From IMG/VR virus record IMGVR_UViG_3300013131_002471, positions 1-39,237 of that record: a stretch of DNA of 39,237 nt, one strand, 5' to 3'. A program made the position numbers and the translations under genes. Below, one piece after another: positions 16,775 to 25,459 of the stretch. The stretch is from a virus. The first letter of the stretch is position 1. Each line of letters begins with the position of its first letter. The notes under the pieces are model-generated. The model was given only the letters and a program-made list of their open reading frames with translations. It was not told the DNA's origin and did no database searches.

Positions 16775-18688
16775 ATGAACAAAACAGTACATAAACCATG
16801 GGGTAGAGAAGAGTGGTTAGCATTGAACGATTTTTATTGTTATAAACGAATTTATATCAACGCTGGATATAAAACTAGTTACCAATACCATCAGTTCAAA
16901 CACGAAACTAATTATATTATCTCAGGTACAGCTGAAGTATGGTTAGAAAACGATGAAGGAGTTGTTGAGAAAAAAATTATGACAGCAGGTGATTTCTTCG
17001 ATGTTACGCCGCCTAAGAAACATCGTGTTATAGCTATAACAGATATTATACTACAAGAAGTATCGACTCCGCACGTAGATGATGTTATACGTATAAACGA
17101 CGAATTTCATCGTACTGATGGTAAAATTGATGCGGAACATAACACCCCGGCAGTGCTAATATTAGCGGCGGGCATAGGCAGTCGTTTAAAAAACTTAACT
17201 AAAAATATTAATAAAGCATTATTACCGATTAATAATAAAGCGATAATATCTTACATTATTGAAAAATTTCCGAAAGAGTATGAATTTGTTATAGCATTAG
17301 GATATAAAGGGGAGTCTTTAAGGGAATATTGTGAATTGGCATATCCATTACATAAGTTTACATTTGTTAACATTGATAATATAGATAACGAAGGATCTGG
17401 GCCAGGATATTCTGCATTACAATGTAAGTCTTATTTACAACGTCCATTTTATTTTATCGTAGCTGATTGTATTATAGATTCAAAAATACCACACTTGGAT
17501 GGCAATTGGTTAGGAGTATACCCAACTAGTTATCCAGAAAAATATTCTACTGCTGAGATTGATTCTAATGATAATATTTTAAACTTTGTTAATAAAGACG
17601 TATGTGGCCATGATAATGCGTTTGTAGGATTGGCTAGTATATGGGACTATGACATCTTTTGGAAAGAGTTAGCCTCTAACATAGAGAATGGTGAAATAGT
17701 TTCTGCATTTAAAAATATAAACAAATATCCTGGATTTAAAGCTAAACATCTAAAATGGCTAGATACTGGCAATTTAGACGATTTGAATAAAACTAAAGAA
17801 TATTTAGGCGACGATCCATTATCTTTGTATAAAACTACTGACGAAATCACGTATAAAGAAAATAAATTTATTAAATTCAATCCAGATGCTGAGTTTATTG
17901 AAAATAAAACAAAACGTGCACATATATTAAAAAATATTATTCCTATAAACTTTTCAAGTAGTAAACATTTTATTAGTTATGACTGGGAAAATGGTAATAC
18001 ATTATATTATTATGATAAGTTAGAGTATTATCTTAAATTCTTAGATTTTTATACATCGATCATTAGTCAATCTAATTTCATACAGGGCCAAGTCAACGAC
18101 TTTAAATTGTTCTATGAAAATAAAACAATGCAACGTAAAAATAAATTTACAGATATATACGGTGACCGGTATGCAGAACAACAGTATACCATTAATGGTA
18201 TTGCATATGAATCTTTAAATACTATATTAAAAAACATATCGTTTGATTACTCTTCGATTGAGATATATTCATTATTCCATGGTGATTTGCAATTTGATAA
18301 CATTTTATTTGATCATACGACTAATAAATTTACATATATCGATTGGCGCGAATCATTTGCAGGTAACACATCAGGTGGAGATTTATATTACGATTTAGCA
18401 AAACTATACGGAGGTTGTATTATACCATATGATAAAGTTAAAGACGTTTCGTACATAATGTTAAACGAAGGACTATCGACAGTTGATTATTCATATTCAA
18501 TATCAGACCAATTGACTCGTTTCAAGCATGAATATGAACAATGGATATTGAAGCAAGGATTTGACTTAAATAAAGTTAAGTTTATTACGGGACTTATTTT
18601 CTTGAATATGTCGCCATTGCATGACGATAAATTTTCAAAAATGCTCTGGTTTAAATCTATAGAGTTACTTAGCAATGCTAATAAATAA
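16775..18688 (+). CDS. Three-domain fusion: cupin, sugar nucleotidyltransferase, APH-like kinase
   Basis: A 637-residue protein with three parts. Residues 5-115 form a cupin like the C-terminal domain of type II phosphomannose isomerases (HKPWGREEW, YQYHQFKHE). Residues 126-345 form a nucleotidyltransferase with LAAGIGSRL (130-138), Lys147 and VADC (229-232). Residues 360-637 form an aminoglycoside/choline-kinase-like domain with HGDLQFDN (502-509) and YIDWRE (521-526). A kinase fused to a nucleotidyltransferase could turn a free sugar or alcohol into its NMP- or NDP-activated form, as LicA and LicC do together for choline. The cupin may isomerise or bind the substrate. Neighbouring genes suggest the substrate is unusual. 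Boundaries are estimates. Confidence 0.82.
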   Translation: MNKTVHKPWGREEWLALNDFYCYKRIYINAGYKTSYQYHQFKHETNYIISGTAEVWLENDEGVVEKKIMTAGDFFDVTPPKKHRVIAITDIILQEVSTPHVDDVIRINDEFHRTDGKIDAEHNTPAVLILAAGIGSRLKNLTKNINKALLPINNKAIISYIIEKFPKEYEFVIALGYKGESLREYCELAYPLHKFTFVNIDNIDNEGSGPGYSALQCKSYLQRPFYFIVADCIIDSKIPHLDGNWLGVYPTSYPEKYSTAEIDSNDNILNFVNKDVCGHDNAFVGLASIWDYDIFWKELASNIENGEIVSAFKNINKYPGFKAKHLKWLDTGNLDDLNKTKEYLGDDPLSLYKTTDEITYKENKFIKFNPDAEFIENKTKRAHILKNIIPINFSSSKHFISYDWENGNTLYYYDKLEYYLKFLDFYTSIISQSNFIQGQVNDFKLFYENKTMQRKNKFTDIYGDRYAEQQYTINGIAYESLNTILKNISFDYSSIEIYSLFHGDLQFDNILFDHTTNKFTYIDWRESFAGNTSGGDLYYDLAKLYGGCIIPYDKVKDVSYIMLNEGLSTVDYSYSISDQLTRFKHEYEQWILKQGFDLNKVKFITGLIFLNMSPLHDDKFSKMLWFKSIELLSNANK

Positions 18689-19286
18689 AGATACAAAAAT
18701 ATTTTGTTCGTTTTCTTCGAATCCTGGGAATAACGGCTGTACATTCTTTAATTCAAAGTTTGAGGAGAATAATGTTAACGCGATATACAAATCATTTTAC
18801 TCGGATAACATAGTTAAGTCTATTGAAGCTGTTAAAACATTAAATATATCTGGATTTGCTGTTAGCATGCCGTTTAAAACTGCTATCCTCGATCATGTAG
18901 ATGAGATGGATGATGCAAGTAAATGTATTCAAGCAGCTAATACTATTATTAACATTGACGGGTATTTGAAAGCATATAACACGGACTGGTTAGGAGTTTC
19001 TAAATATATTTTGGAGAGTATTGATTTTTTAACTATATTAGGTAATGGCGGATTTAGTAAGGCAGTGCAGTATACATGTAATCAAAAAAATATACCATAT
19101 CAAATTATTACGCGTAAGGATTGGCATAAGGTTTATGATCTATCTGGATATGTTTTTAATGCTACTCCTGTTGATGTAGTTACTAAAGGAAATTTAATAG
19201 ATGCAAGGCCGCATACCGAACAAGGAAAGATAATTGCGCAGTTACAGGCAGAAGAACAATATAAATTATATCTTAATCATATATGA
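18675..19286 (+). CDS. AroE-like shikimate dehydrogenase family protein, short
   Basis: A 203-residue relative of shikimate/quinate dehydrogenase, shorter than the usual 270 or so. It keeps the substrate-side pattern (SMPFK with the catalytic Lys, AANTI, YNTDW with the catalytic Asp), a dinucleotide loop LGNGGFSKA, and FNATPVDV matching the family's NATPxG. The normal S-x-S--HN start is altered to SFSSNPGNNGCTFFN. A phage has little reason to make shikimate, so a carbasugar, polyol or keto-sugar may be the true substrate; this is an inference from the flanking aldolase-like and activating genes. It overlaps both neighbours. Confidence 0.75.
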   Translation: MLINKDTKIFCSFSSNPGNNGCTFFNSKFEENNVNAIYKSFYSDNIVKSIEAVKTLNISGFAVSMPFKTAILDHVDEMDDASKCIQAANTIINIDGYLKAYNTDWLGVSKYILESIDFLTILGNGGFSKAVQYTCNQKNIPYQIITRKDWHKVYDLSGYVFNATPVDVVTKGNLIDARPHTEQGKIIAQLQAEEQYKLYLNHI

Positions 19287-20260
19287 CAAACATACAATAT
19301 TTTATAGGACCTATGACAAAAAACGTAGTCGATGTAGCTATCGAATATGCTAATAATACGGGTCATAAATTAGCATTAATACCATCACGTAGACAAATTG
19401 AGTTCAATGGCGGATATGTTAACAATTGGACGACAAGTGAATTTGCTCATTATGTACGAAGTAAAACTAATAACATTTTACTAGTACGAGATCATGCCGG
19501 CCCGGGTCAGGGTCAAATAGATGACGATGGTTATGTATCTTTAGCAGAGGATTGTAATCATTTAGATGTTATTCATATCGATCCATGGAAAAAATATCCA
19601 ACATTTGAATTAGGATTATATGAAACAATTCGTATGATACAATATTGTTATGAGATAAATCCTAATATAGAATATGAAATAGGCACTGAACAGTCTATTA
19701 GAAAATTTGAATCATACGAATTAGATGAATTAGTATGCCAACTTAAGTCTAAACTACCAGCTGTAATATTTAATCAAATAAAATATTTAGTAATTCAATC
19801 TGGCACTTCATTAAATGGTAATCTGCAGACTGGACAATTTGATCCTATTCGATTACAAAACATGTTATCTGTATGTAAAAAGCATAATCTTATATCTAAA
19901 GAGCATAACGGAGATTATATACCAGTTGATATAATTAAACAAAAATTTGATTTAGGTTTACATAGTATTAACATTGCTCCTGAGTTTGGACTTATCGAAA
20001 CTCAAACGTATTTAGATCGTATTAATACTGATAATATGTTAGAAGAATTATGGAATATATGTTATCAGTCAGGCAAATGGAAAAAATGGGTAACTGCTGA
20101 ATTTGACCCGTTAAAAAATAAAACAGAACTTATACAAATTTGCGGTCATTATGTAGTATCAGTCGATAAATTCTTAGGAATCAAAAATAATTTTCCTTAT
20201 ATTGATTCTGAAATACAAAAACGTATATACTTAAAACTTAAAGAGTTAAATGGAAATTAG
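19283..20260 (+). CDS. KbaZ/GatZ-like aldolase family protein
   Basis: A 325-residue TIM-barrel-like protein resembling the class II tagatose-bisphosphate aldolase accessory family (GatZ/KbaZ). Markers are IPSRRQIEFNGGYVNNW, LLVRDHAGPGQGQ, VIHIDPWKKYP, YEIGTEQSIR, LQTGQFDP and SKEHNGDYIP with INIAPEFG. In enteric bacteria GatZ and KbaZ are needed for full aldolase activity and were long called non-catalytic. Here no GatY/KbaY partner is visible, so this protein probably acts alone in building or cleaving a sugar skeleton. It is coupled by ATGA to the AroE-like gene before and overlaps the phosphatase after by 11 bp. Confidence 0.7.
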   Translation: MTNIQYFIGPMTKNVVDVAIEYANNTGHKLALIPSRRQIEFNGGYVNNWTTSEFAHYVRSKTNNILLVRDHAGPGQGQIDDDGYVSLAEDCNHLDVIHIDPWKKYPTFELGLYETIRMIQYCYEINPNIEYEIGTEQSIRKFESYELDELVCQLKSKLPAVIFNQIKYLVIQSGTSLNGNLQTGQFDPIRLQNMLSVCKKHNLISKEHNGDYIPVDIIKQKFDLGLHSINIAPEFGLIETQTYLDRINTDNMLEELWNICYQSGKWKKWVTAEFDPLKNKTELIQICGHYVVSVDKFLGIKNNFPYIDSEIQKRIYLKLKELNGN

Positions 20261-20609
20261 ACCAAAGACAATAATTTGTGATATCGATGGTACATTAGTA
20301 CAACATGTTGATCCATCTAAAGCATCAAATCCTGCACATAAAATGCAATTACTCGACGGTACTATAAGTAAATTATTAGAATGGGAACGTAAAGGGTATC
20401 GTATATTATTATTAACTGGTCGTAAAGAATCATTACGTGATGTTACAATTCAGCAATTAAAAGATGTCGGTATATTTTATGACCAGCTCATCATGGGAGT
20501 TGGCGGAGGCGTGCGATATCTGATCAATGATTGTAAAGATAACGGAGAAAAAAGTTCATTTGCTATTAATGTAGATCGTAATAAAGGTATAAAGTATATT
20601 GACATATGA
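20250..20609 (+). CDS. HAD-superfamily phosphatase
   Basis: A 119-residue single-domain HAD protein. ICDIDGTLV near residue 9 carries the nucleophile and acid Asp pair, LLLTGRKES holds the motif II region, and YLINDCKDNG replaces the usual motif IV. A C0-type, cap-less form fits the short length. It would remove phosphate from a sugar phosphate intermediate; in this cluster a step after the aldolase-like protein is likely. It overlaps the next gene by ATGA. Confidence 0.8.
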   Translation: MEIRPKTIICDIDGTLVQHVDPSKASNPAHKMQLLDGTISKLLEWERKGYRILLLTGRKESLRDVTIQQLKDVGIFYDQLIMGVGGGVRYLINDCKDNGEKSSFAINVDRNKGIKYIDI

Positions 20610-21370
20610 AGAAAAATATAGTATTTATTTTAGATATTGACCTTAAGGGCGATGGTAGATGGGCATCGTCTAGACGAGCTCCTTACCAGTATTCTATTAA
20701 TAGTTGGAAACATTGGTGTGATAAACACAATGTAGAAATGTTTATTTTATCTGATACATTAGTCGATTATAAAGAAATGGGTATCTGTTGGCAACGATAC
20801 TATTTATTTGATATTTTAGATTCTAATGGAATTGAATATGATCAAATAGCAATGATAGATGCAGATACAATCGTACATCCAGATTGTCCTAACTTTTTTG
20901 AAATGACGGACCGAAAATTAGTAGGTGTGCATAATGACGGAAGTTATGACTGGGTATTACGTAGTATAGAAAATTATAGTCATTATTTATTTAATGGATA
21001 TCAATCTAAATTTTGGAATTATATTGACTGCGGTTTTATTATTGTTAATGAACAGCATAAGAAGTTTTTCAAAACTATAACAGACTTTTACTGGAACAAT
21101 AAAGATATATTAAAACAACTTGAGACCATGCATGTGGGCACAGATCAAACGCCATTTAATATTTTAGTCGAGCATGAGCGGGTTGAACTAAAGTTATTGC
21201 CATATGAGTATAACATGATTGATCTAATACGTAAGGAAATATTGACAGAAGATATGTTATTTACAAAGTTAGGATGGATATATCAATACAATTGTCTGCC
21301 TGATAATACAGATAATAAAGTTGCATATTATTGGATGAAAAAAACATACGAGTATTTATATGGAAAATAA
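20606..21370 (+). CDS. GT-A glycosyltransferase (first of a tandem pair)
   Basis: A 254-residue GT-A type protein. QIAMIDADTIVHPDCPNFF contains the metal-binding DxD (Asp85 and Asp87), as in GT8-like enzymes. An upstream CWQRYYLFDIL helix and the later IDCGFIIVNEQHKKFF, HVGTDQTPFNIL and LLPYEYNM recur in the following gene at matching positions, so the two are tandem paralogues. It starts by ATGA overlap with the phosphatase gene and ends in an 11-bp overlap with its paralogue. Donor sugar unknown. Confidence 0.8.
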   Translation: MKKNIVFILDIDLKGDGRWASSRRAPYQYSINSWKHWCDKHNVEMFILSDTLVDYKEMGICWQRYYLFDILDSNGIEYDQIAMIDADTIVHPDCPNFFEMTDRKLVGVHNDGSYDWVLRSIENYSHYLFNGYQSKFWNYIDCGFIIVNEQHKKFFKTITDFYWNNKDILKQLETMHVGTDQTPFNILVEHERVELKLLPYEYNMIDLIRKEILTEDMLFTKLGWIYQYNCLPDNTDNKVAYYWMKKTYEYLYGK

Positions 21371-22172
21371 AAATGTAGTGTTTTGGGTCGGAGTAAAAAG
21401 TAACGATCCAGCTGTTATTGAAAAGCATCAGTACGGCGATTATAACTGGATGGAATATTCACGTAAAACTTGGGAATATTGGGCTAAAAAAAATAATTGT
21501 TATTTCATTGCATATGAAAATACTAAGGAACAAGATTTATTAAAATACAAAGTTAATTGGCAACGTTGGTTTGATGTGTTTGAATACATTGAAAATAGTG
21601 GAATTAATAATTATGATCAAATATTATTAACGGATGCTAGTATTATGGCTAAATGGGATATGCCTAATATATTTAATGATACGGAATATAAGTTTTGTGC
21701 ATTACGCGGAAATGAAAATTTAAAGTGGACATATCAAAGTGTTAATGGATATGCAGATATGTTTCCGGATATATCATTTAGATATAATGATTATTTTGCA
21801 TCTGGCTTTTGCATTTTCAATAAAAAACATAGACAAATATTTGAAGAATTAAAAGATTTTTATTATATTAATCATGATAAGATTTTAAATAAAGAGGATA
21901 TATCAATTAAACGAGGCCGCGACCAACCAGTACTAAATTATTATTTACGTATGAAACACGTTGATATAAAACTATTGCCGATTGTATATGGAGTTAATCA
22001 TTTATATCGACGTGAAGTATTAGTACATAACTGGCAACTTAATAACGATAATACACCATTTTTCATTAAATACTTTTATACATGGATTTTTTCCGGATGG
22101 CCTGATCGCGGCGCAACCAGGAATAATTTAATGAGACAAACATGGGAATTAGTAAAACACAAATACATATGA
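21360..22172 (+). CDS. GT-A glycosyltransferase paralogue with altered DxD
   Basis: A 270-residue paralogue of the preceding protein: NWQRWFDVFEYI, FASGFCIFNKKHRQIF, GRDQPVLNYYL and LLPIVYGVNHL align with its counterpart. The DxD site reads LLTDASIM (Asp92, Ser94), so the second metal-binding Asp is lost. It may be metal-independent, use Asp100 instead, or serve as a non-catalytic partner of its neighbour. The stop overlaps the following start as ATGA. Confidence 0.75.
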   Translation: MENKNVVFWVGVKSNDPAVIEKHQYGDYNWMEYSRKTWEYWAKKNNCYFIAYENTKEQDLLKYKVNWQRWFDVFEYIENSGINNYDQILLTDASIMAKWDMPNIFNDTEYKFCALRGNENLKWTYQSVNGYADMFPDISFRYNDYFASGFCIFNKKHRQIFEELKDFYYINHDKILNKEDISIKRGRDQPVLNYYLRMKHVDIKLLPIVYGVNHLYRREVLVHNWQLNNDNTPFFIKYFYTWIFSGWPDRGATRNNLMRQTWELVKHKYI

Positions 22173-23173
22173 AATTAAAAAACAAATATATTGTAGGCGT
22201 ACATGTAATGTTTTATGAAATAGAAATGTTACCTGAATATATAGATTCATGTATAGGAATGATACAAGGAATTGACAATCCAGAGAATGTTACGTATCAT
22301 TTTACATGGAACATATCCGAACACTTTGAAAGTATTGATACATCTGCTATTTCATTAAGTGAATTAAATAGTCGTTTCTATCAATGTGTCGAACGTATAG
22401 AACGTATAGGATGTAAGTTAATAGTAGATGTAAAAGATAATACATCTAACCCTTATAATATTGCAGATTATCGTCGAGATCTTAATTACAATTATTGTAC
22501 TACATATGATTTTGTATTATGGGGCGAGACTGATAGTTTATGGCCTAAAGAATCTTTACAGATCATTGAAGGTGTGGATCATCAATCTAAGAGCCAAGGA
22601 ATTTTTAAGTATGTTTTATATTTTAGTGATCGTAAGATGTGGGATGCTTCATGGGAAGTTATCGAACATAACGATTTTACAAATGTAAAATTTATTGATG
22701 ACGATGTATGGCCTTTAGAAAATGAAGCTTCAAGTAAATCGTATATGTCATTAGACCGTATGTATGAAATTAATGATAAAGTAGATGACGTAGATATTAG
22801 AATACTACAAACACCTAAGTTCGATGGATCATGTTTAGTAATTAAATCAGACCTTATTAAGTCGGGAGTTAACATACCGCAATCATTGTTATGTTCCGGT
22901 GAAGATACTAGTTTTGCTGATATGGCTAAATTAGTATTAGGCGATCAATTTGTACAGTTTGTAATAAAAAATATACTACATGTACATAACAGAAGGCATC
23001 CTAACAAAAGATTATATATATTAAACGAAAATAATCCACGTGGATTTTGCGGGACAGAAAAAGGAGATTGGTGGCAAGTGTTACAGTCAATGTCAAAACA
23101 AAATTTAATGACATTACGTCATCAATCATCTACATTTACTATGCAAGATGTTATAAATAAAATAAAGGAATAA
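22169..23173 (+). CDS. Putative GT-A glycosyltransferase
   Basis: A 334-residue protein that begins YIVGVHVMFYEIEMLPEYID, a first strand and helix like those of GT2-type enzymes. It has FVLWGETDSLWPKE where those enzymes have their DxD region (E-T-D here). CSGEDTSFADM near residue 250 fits the ED acceptor-side motif, and a histidine-rich NILHVHNRRHPNKR follows. The start at 22169 is preferred over one at 22142 because it makes an ATGA overlap. Function is assigned from these patterns and context. Confidence 0.6.
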   Translation: MKLKNKYIVGVHVMFYEIEMLPEYIDSCIGMIQGIDNPENVTYHFTWNISEHFESIDTSAISLSELNSRFYQCVERIERIGCKLIVDVKDNTSNPYNIADYRRDLNYNYCTTYDFVLWGETDSLWPKESLQIIEGVDHQSKSQGIFKYVLYFSDRKMWDASWEVIEHNDFTNVKFIDDDVWPLENEASSKSYMSLDRMYEINDKVDDVDIRILQTPKFDGSCLVIKSDLIKSGVNIPQSLLCSGEDTSFADMAKLVLGDQFVQFVIKNILHVHNRRHPNKRLYILNENNPRGFCGTEKGDWWQVLQSMSKQNLMTLRHQSSTFTMQDVINKIKE

Positions 23174-23175
23174 TT

Positions 23176-23526
23176 ATGAAAATGCCAATTAGTGAGATTG
23201 CAGATCGTTATTCGATTGCGTTACTTAAAAGAGAACGTGCAGATGCGGATAATCAGTTAGAGATTGATACATTACATGAAGAATTGATTAAATATAAAGG
23301 TACATTAGAATTTGTACTTAATCTTAAAGATGTTAATGGTAGAATATGGGACTTAGAATCTGATATTAGAAAAGGAAAAGAAGCTGAATTAGGATTAGAA
23401 GAGGTAGGTCGTCGTGCAATTGCCATACGCGAATTAAATAAAATACGTGTAGGTTATAAAAACGAAATGGTTAAGATTTACGGCGAAGGGTTTGAAGATA
23501 TTAAAATGAATCATGCAAGTGCATAA
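23176..23526 (+). CDS. Small helical protein, DUF6165-like
   Basis: A 116-residue, charged helical protein. ISEIADRYSIALLKRERA, then LKDVNGRIWDLESDIRKGKE and a late REL-NKIR segment, resemble the DUF6165 family found in capsule and LPS clusters (DR-TIL-IK, L-VN--LW-iED-iR--E). The role of that family is unknown. It starts 2 bp after the preceding gene with AAAGGAATAATT as ribosome site. A regulatory or scaffolding role for glycosyltransferases is possible but unproven. Confidence 0.6.
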   Translation: MKMPISEIADRYSIALLKRERADADNQLEIDTLHEELIKYKGTLEFVLNLKDVNGRIWDLESDIRKGKEAELGLEEVGRRAIAIRELNKIRVGYKNEMVKIYGEGFEDIKMNHASA

Positions 23527-23527
23527 T

Positions 23528-24478
23528 ATGAAAAAAATAGCATGGTTTTCTGAAATGGCGTTTGATGGAAAGACGCCACGTACTCATGATAATATGCGTA
23601 CTGAATTTGCATGGTTTGTAGCACAAGATGCAATACATCATAATATTTTAAAATTACAGTCGTTGCCAGATAATTCATATGATTTAGGAATTCTAATAAT
23701 TCCAAAACATGTTACAAATTTCATGCAGGTTGATATTGTATCACATATTAAACGAGTATGTAAACGATATGCATTTATGCAAGAAGGGCCGTCATGGTAT
23801 TTTCAAGATTTACCTTTAGATCAATCATTATGGTTCTATAATATAATGATACAGTCTGATTTTGTTTTAGCACATAACGATGTAGATAAAAAGTATTATG
23901 AAGGACTACTAGAAAAACCATGTTATATCAATCCAACATTAATGATCGAGGATAATATATCAATTACAGATAGTGTTGAACGTGATGGCATCATTATAGG
24001 CGGTAATTTAGTTAGGTGGTACGGAGGATTTAATTCATTGATAGTAGCACAGATATCAGGTGAGAGAGTATATGCCCCAAGAATGGGACGAATGTCAGAA
24101 TTAGAATTATCTATGGATGACATAACACATTTACCGTATATGAATTGGACAGAATGGATTCATACATTAAATAACTTTAAGTATGCTGTACATCTCAATC
24201 CTAATTCAATTGGAGGTACTTTTAGTTTAAATTGCGCGTATTTAGGAATTCCGTGTATAGGTAATATTAATAGTAACACTCAAAGAATATGTTTTCCGGA
24301 CTTATCAATTGACCCGGATGATATAAAAACAGCAAAACAGTTAATGAAATTACTTTGCAACGATAAAGATTTTTATAATCATTGTAGTAGCAACTCAAAA
24401 CAATTATACAATGAAAATTTTTCAGAATCTAAGTATAAATTAATATGGCAATCAATAATAACAGAATTAAATATATAA
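23528..24478 (+). CDS. GT-B glycosyltransferase-like protein
   Basis: A 316-residue protein. It starts MKKIAWFSEMAFDGKTPRTH, and its C-terminal half has RDGIIIGGNLVRWYGGF and FKYAVHLNPNSIGGTFSLNC, followed by AYLGIPCIGN. This is the arrangement of a GT-B C-terminal domain with a G-GT-S-N-A--G-P-I donor loop. The start at 23528 is chosen over one 15 bp upstream because it follows the preceding stop directly and gives the typical first strand. Donor and acceptor are unknown. Confidence 0.68.
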   Translation: MKKIAWFSEMAFDGKTPRTHDNMRTEFAWFVAQDAIHHNILKLQSLPDNSYDLGILIIPKHVTNFMQVDIVSHIKRVCKRYAFMQEGPSWYFQDLPLDQSLWFYNIMIQSDFVLAHNDVDKKYYEGLLEKPCYINPTLMIEDNISITDSVERDGIIIGGNLVRWYGGFNSLIVAQISGERVYAPRMGRMSELELSMDDITHLPYMNWTEWIHTLNNFKYAVHLNPNSIGGTFSLNCAYLGIPCIGNINSNTQRICFPDLSIDPDDIKTAKQLMKLLCNDKDFYNHCSSNSKQLYNENFSESKYKLIWQSIITELNI

Positions 24479-24482
24479 AACT

Positions 24483-25445
24483 ATGAAAATACTAGTAACA
24501 GGCGGAGCTGGATTTATCGGATCTCATATATGTCATAAACTAATAGAATTAGGATTTTCGGTGAATTGTGTAGATAATCTATCTACTGGTAAAATTGATA
24601 ACATTAAAGATTTAATGTCGACTCCATCATTCAAATTTTATCATGAAGATGTATTGGAGTTAAATGAATATCATGAAGCATGTGACGTGTCTATGATATG
24701 TCATCAGGCAGCGATGGGATCGGTACCAAGATCAGTTGCTCAGCCAGATATCTATCAAAAAAATAATGTAGAAGCATTTTTTCATTTATTAGAAATTGCA
24801 CGTATAAAAAACATAAAAAGATTTGTGTACGCATCGTCATCTTCAGTATACGGTAATAATGAATTTTTACCTAAACAAGAAAATCGTATAGGCGATGCAT
24901 TATCTCCATATGCTGCTACTAAACGTATTAATGAAATATATGCAAAAGTTTATAATCGATGTTACGGAATAGAAACAATTGGATTACGATACTTTAATGT
25001 ATTTGGGCCTAAACAAAATCCATATGGTGATTATGCAGCTGTAATACCTAAGTTTATCACAGCAGTTGGTAATGGACAAGCTCCTATCATTAACGGCGAT
25101 GGCTCATATGGCAGAGACTTTACATATGTGGATAATGCAGTACAAGCTAATATTTTAGCACTAACTACTACTAACCCAGAATGTTTTGGTGAGGAATTTA
25201 ATATCGGCGCCGGTGGTATGACTACTATAAAGCAATTATTTAATTCAATACGTAGTATAATGAAGTCTAAAGTAAAAGTTATATACGGGCCTGTTCGTAT
25301 AGGTGATATACCGATGTCGATAGCTAGCGTAGATAAAGCTAGGAAGTTATTAAAGTATACTCCCGATGTGGATGTAAAAAATGGACTAGAAAAGACAATT
25401 AAGTATTTTCATGAAAATATTAATAACATGACTAACAAGAAATAA
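24483..25445 (+). CDS. NAD-dependent sugar epimerase (GalE/WbpP-like)
   Basis: A 320-residue extended SDR enzyme. KILVTGGAGFIGSHICHKL (2-20) is the GxxGxxG NAD site, YASSSSVYG holds the catalytic Ser region, and SPYAATK holds the Tyr-x-x-x-Lys pair. RYFNVFGPKQNPYGDYAAVIP and GDGSYGRDFTYVDN are typical of UDP-glucose/UDP-GlcNAc 4-epimerases such as WbpP. It would interconvert UDP-hexoses or UDP-HexNAcs to supply the transferases around it. The length is normal for the family. Confidence 0.9.
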   Translation: MKILVTGGAGFIGSHICHKLIELGFSVNCVDNLSTGKIDNIKDLMSTPSFKFYHEDVLELNEYHEACDVSMICHQAAMGSVPRSVAQPDIYQKNNVEAFFHLLEIARIKNIKRFVYASSSSVYGNNEFLPKQENRIGDALSPYAATKRINEIYAKVYNRCYGIETIGLRYFNVFGPKQNPYGDYAAVIPKFITAVGNGQAPIINGDGSYGRDFTYVDNAVQANILALTTTNPECFGEEFNIGAGGMTTIKQLFNSIRSIMKSKVKVIYGPVRIGDIPMSIASVDKARKLLKYTPDVDVKNGLEKTIKYFHENINNMTNKK

Positions 25446-25459
25446 ACTAAAATACTTAT

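Noticed and set aside
18675-19286. Shikimate synthesis as the role of the AroE-like protein
   Set aside because: The protein is short, its substrate-binding start is altered, and no other shikimate genes are nearby, while sugar-activating genes are.
22461-22688. A 75-residue + strand ORF in a second frame of the transferase at 22169
   Set aside because: It lies within a larger gene with a good junction and shows no motif or ribosome site.
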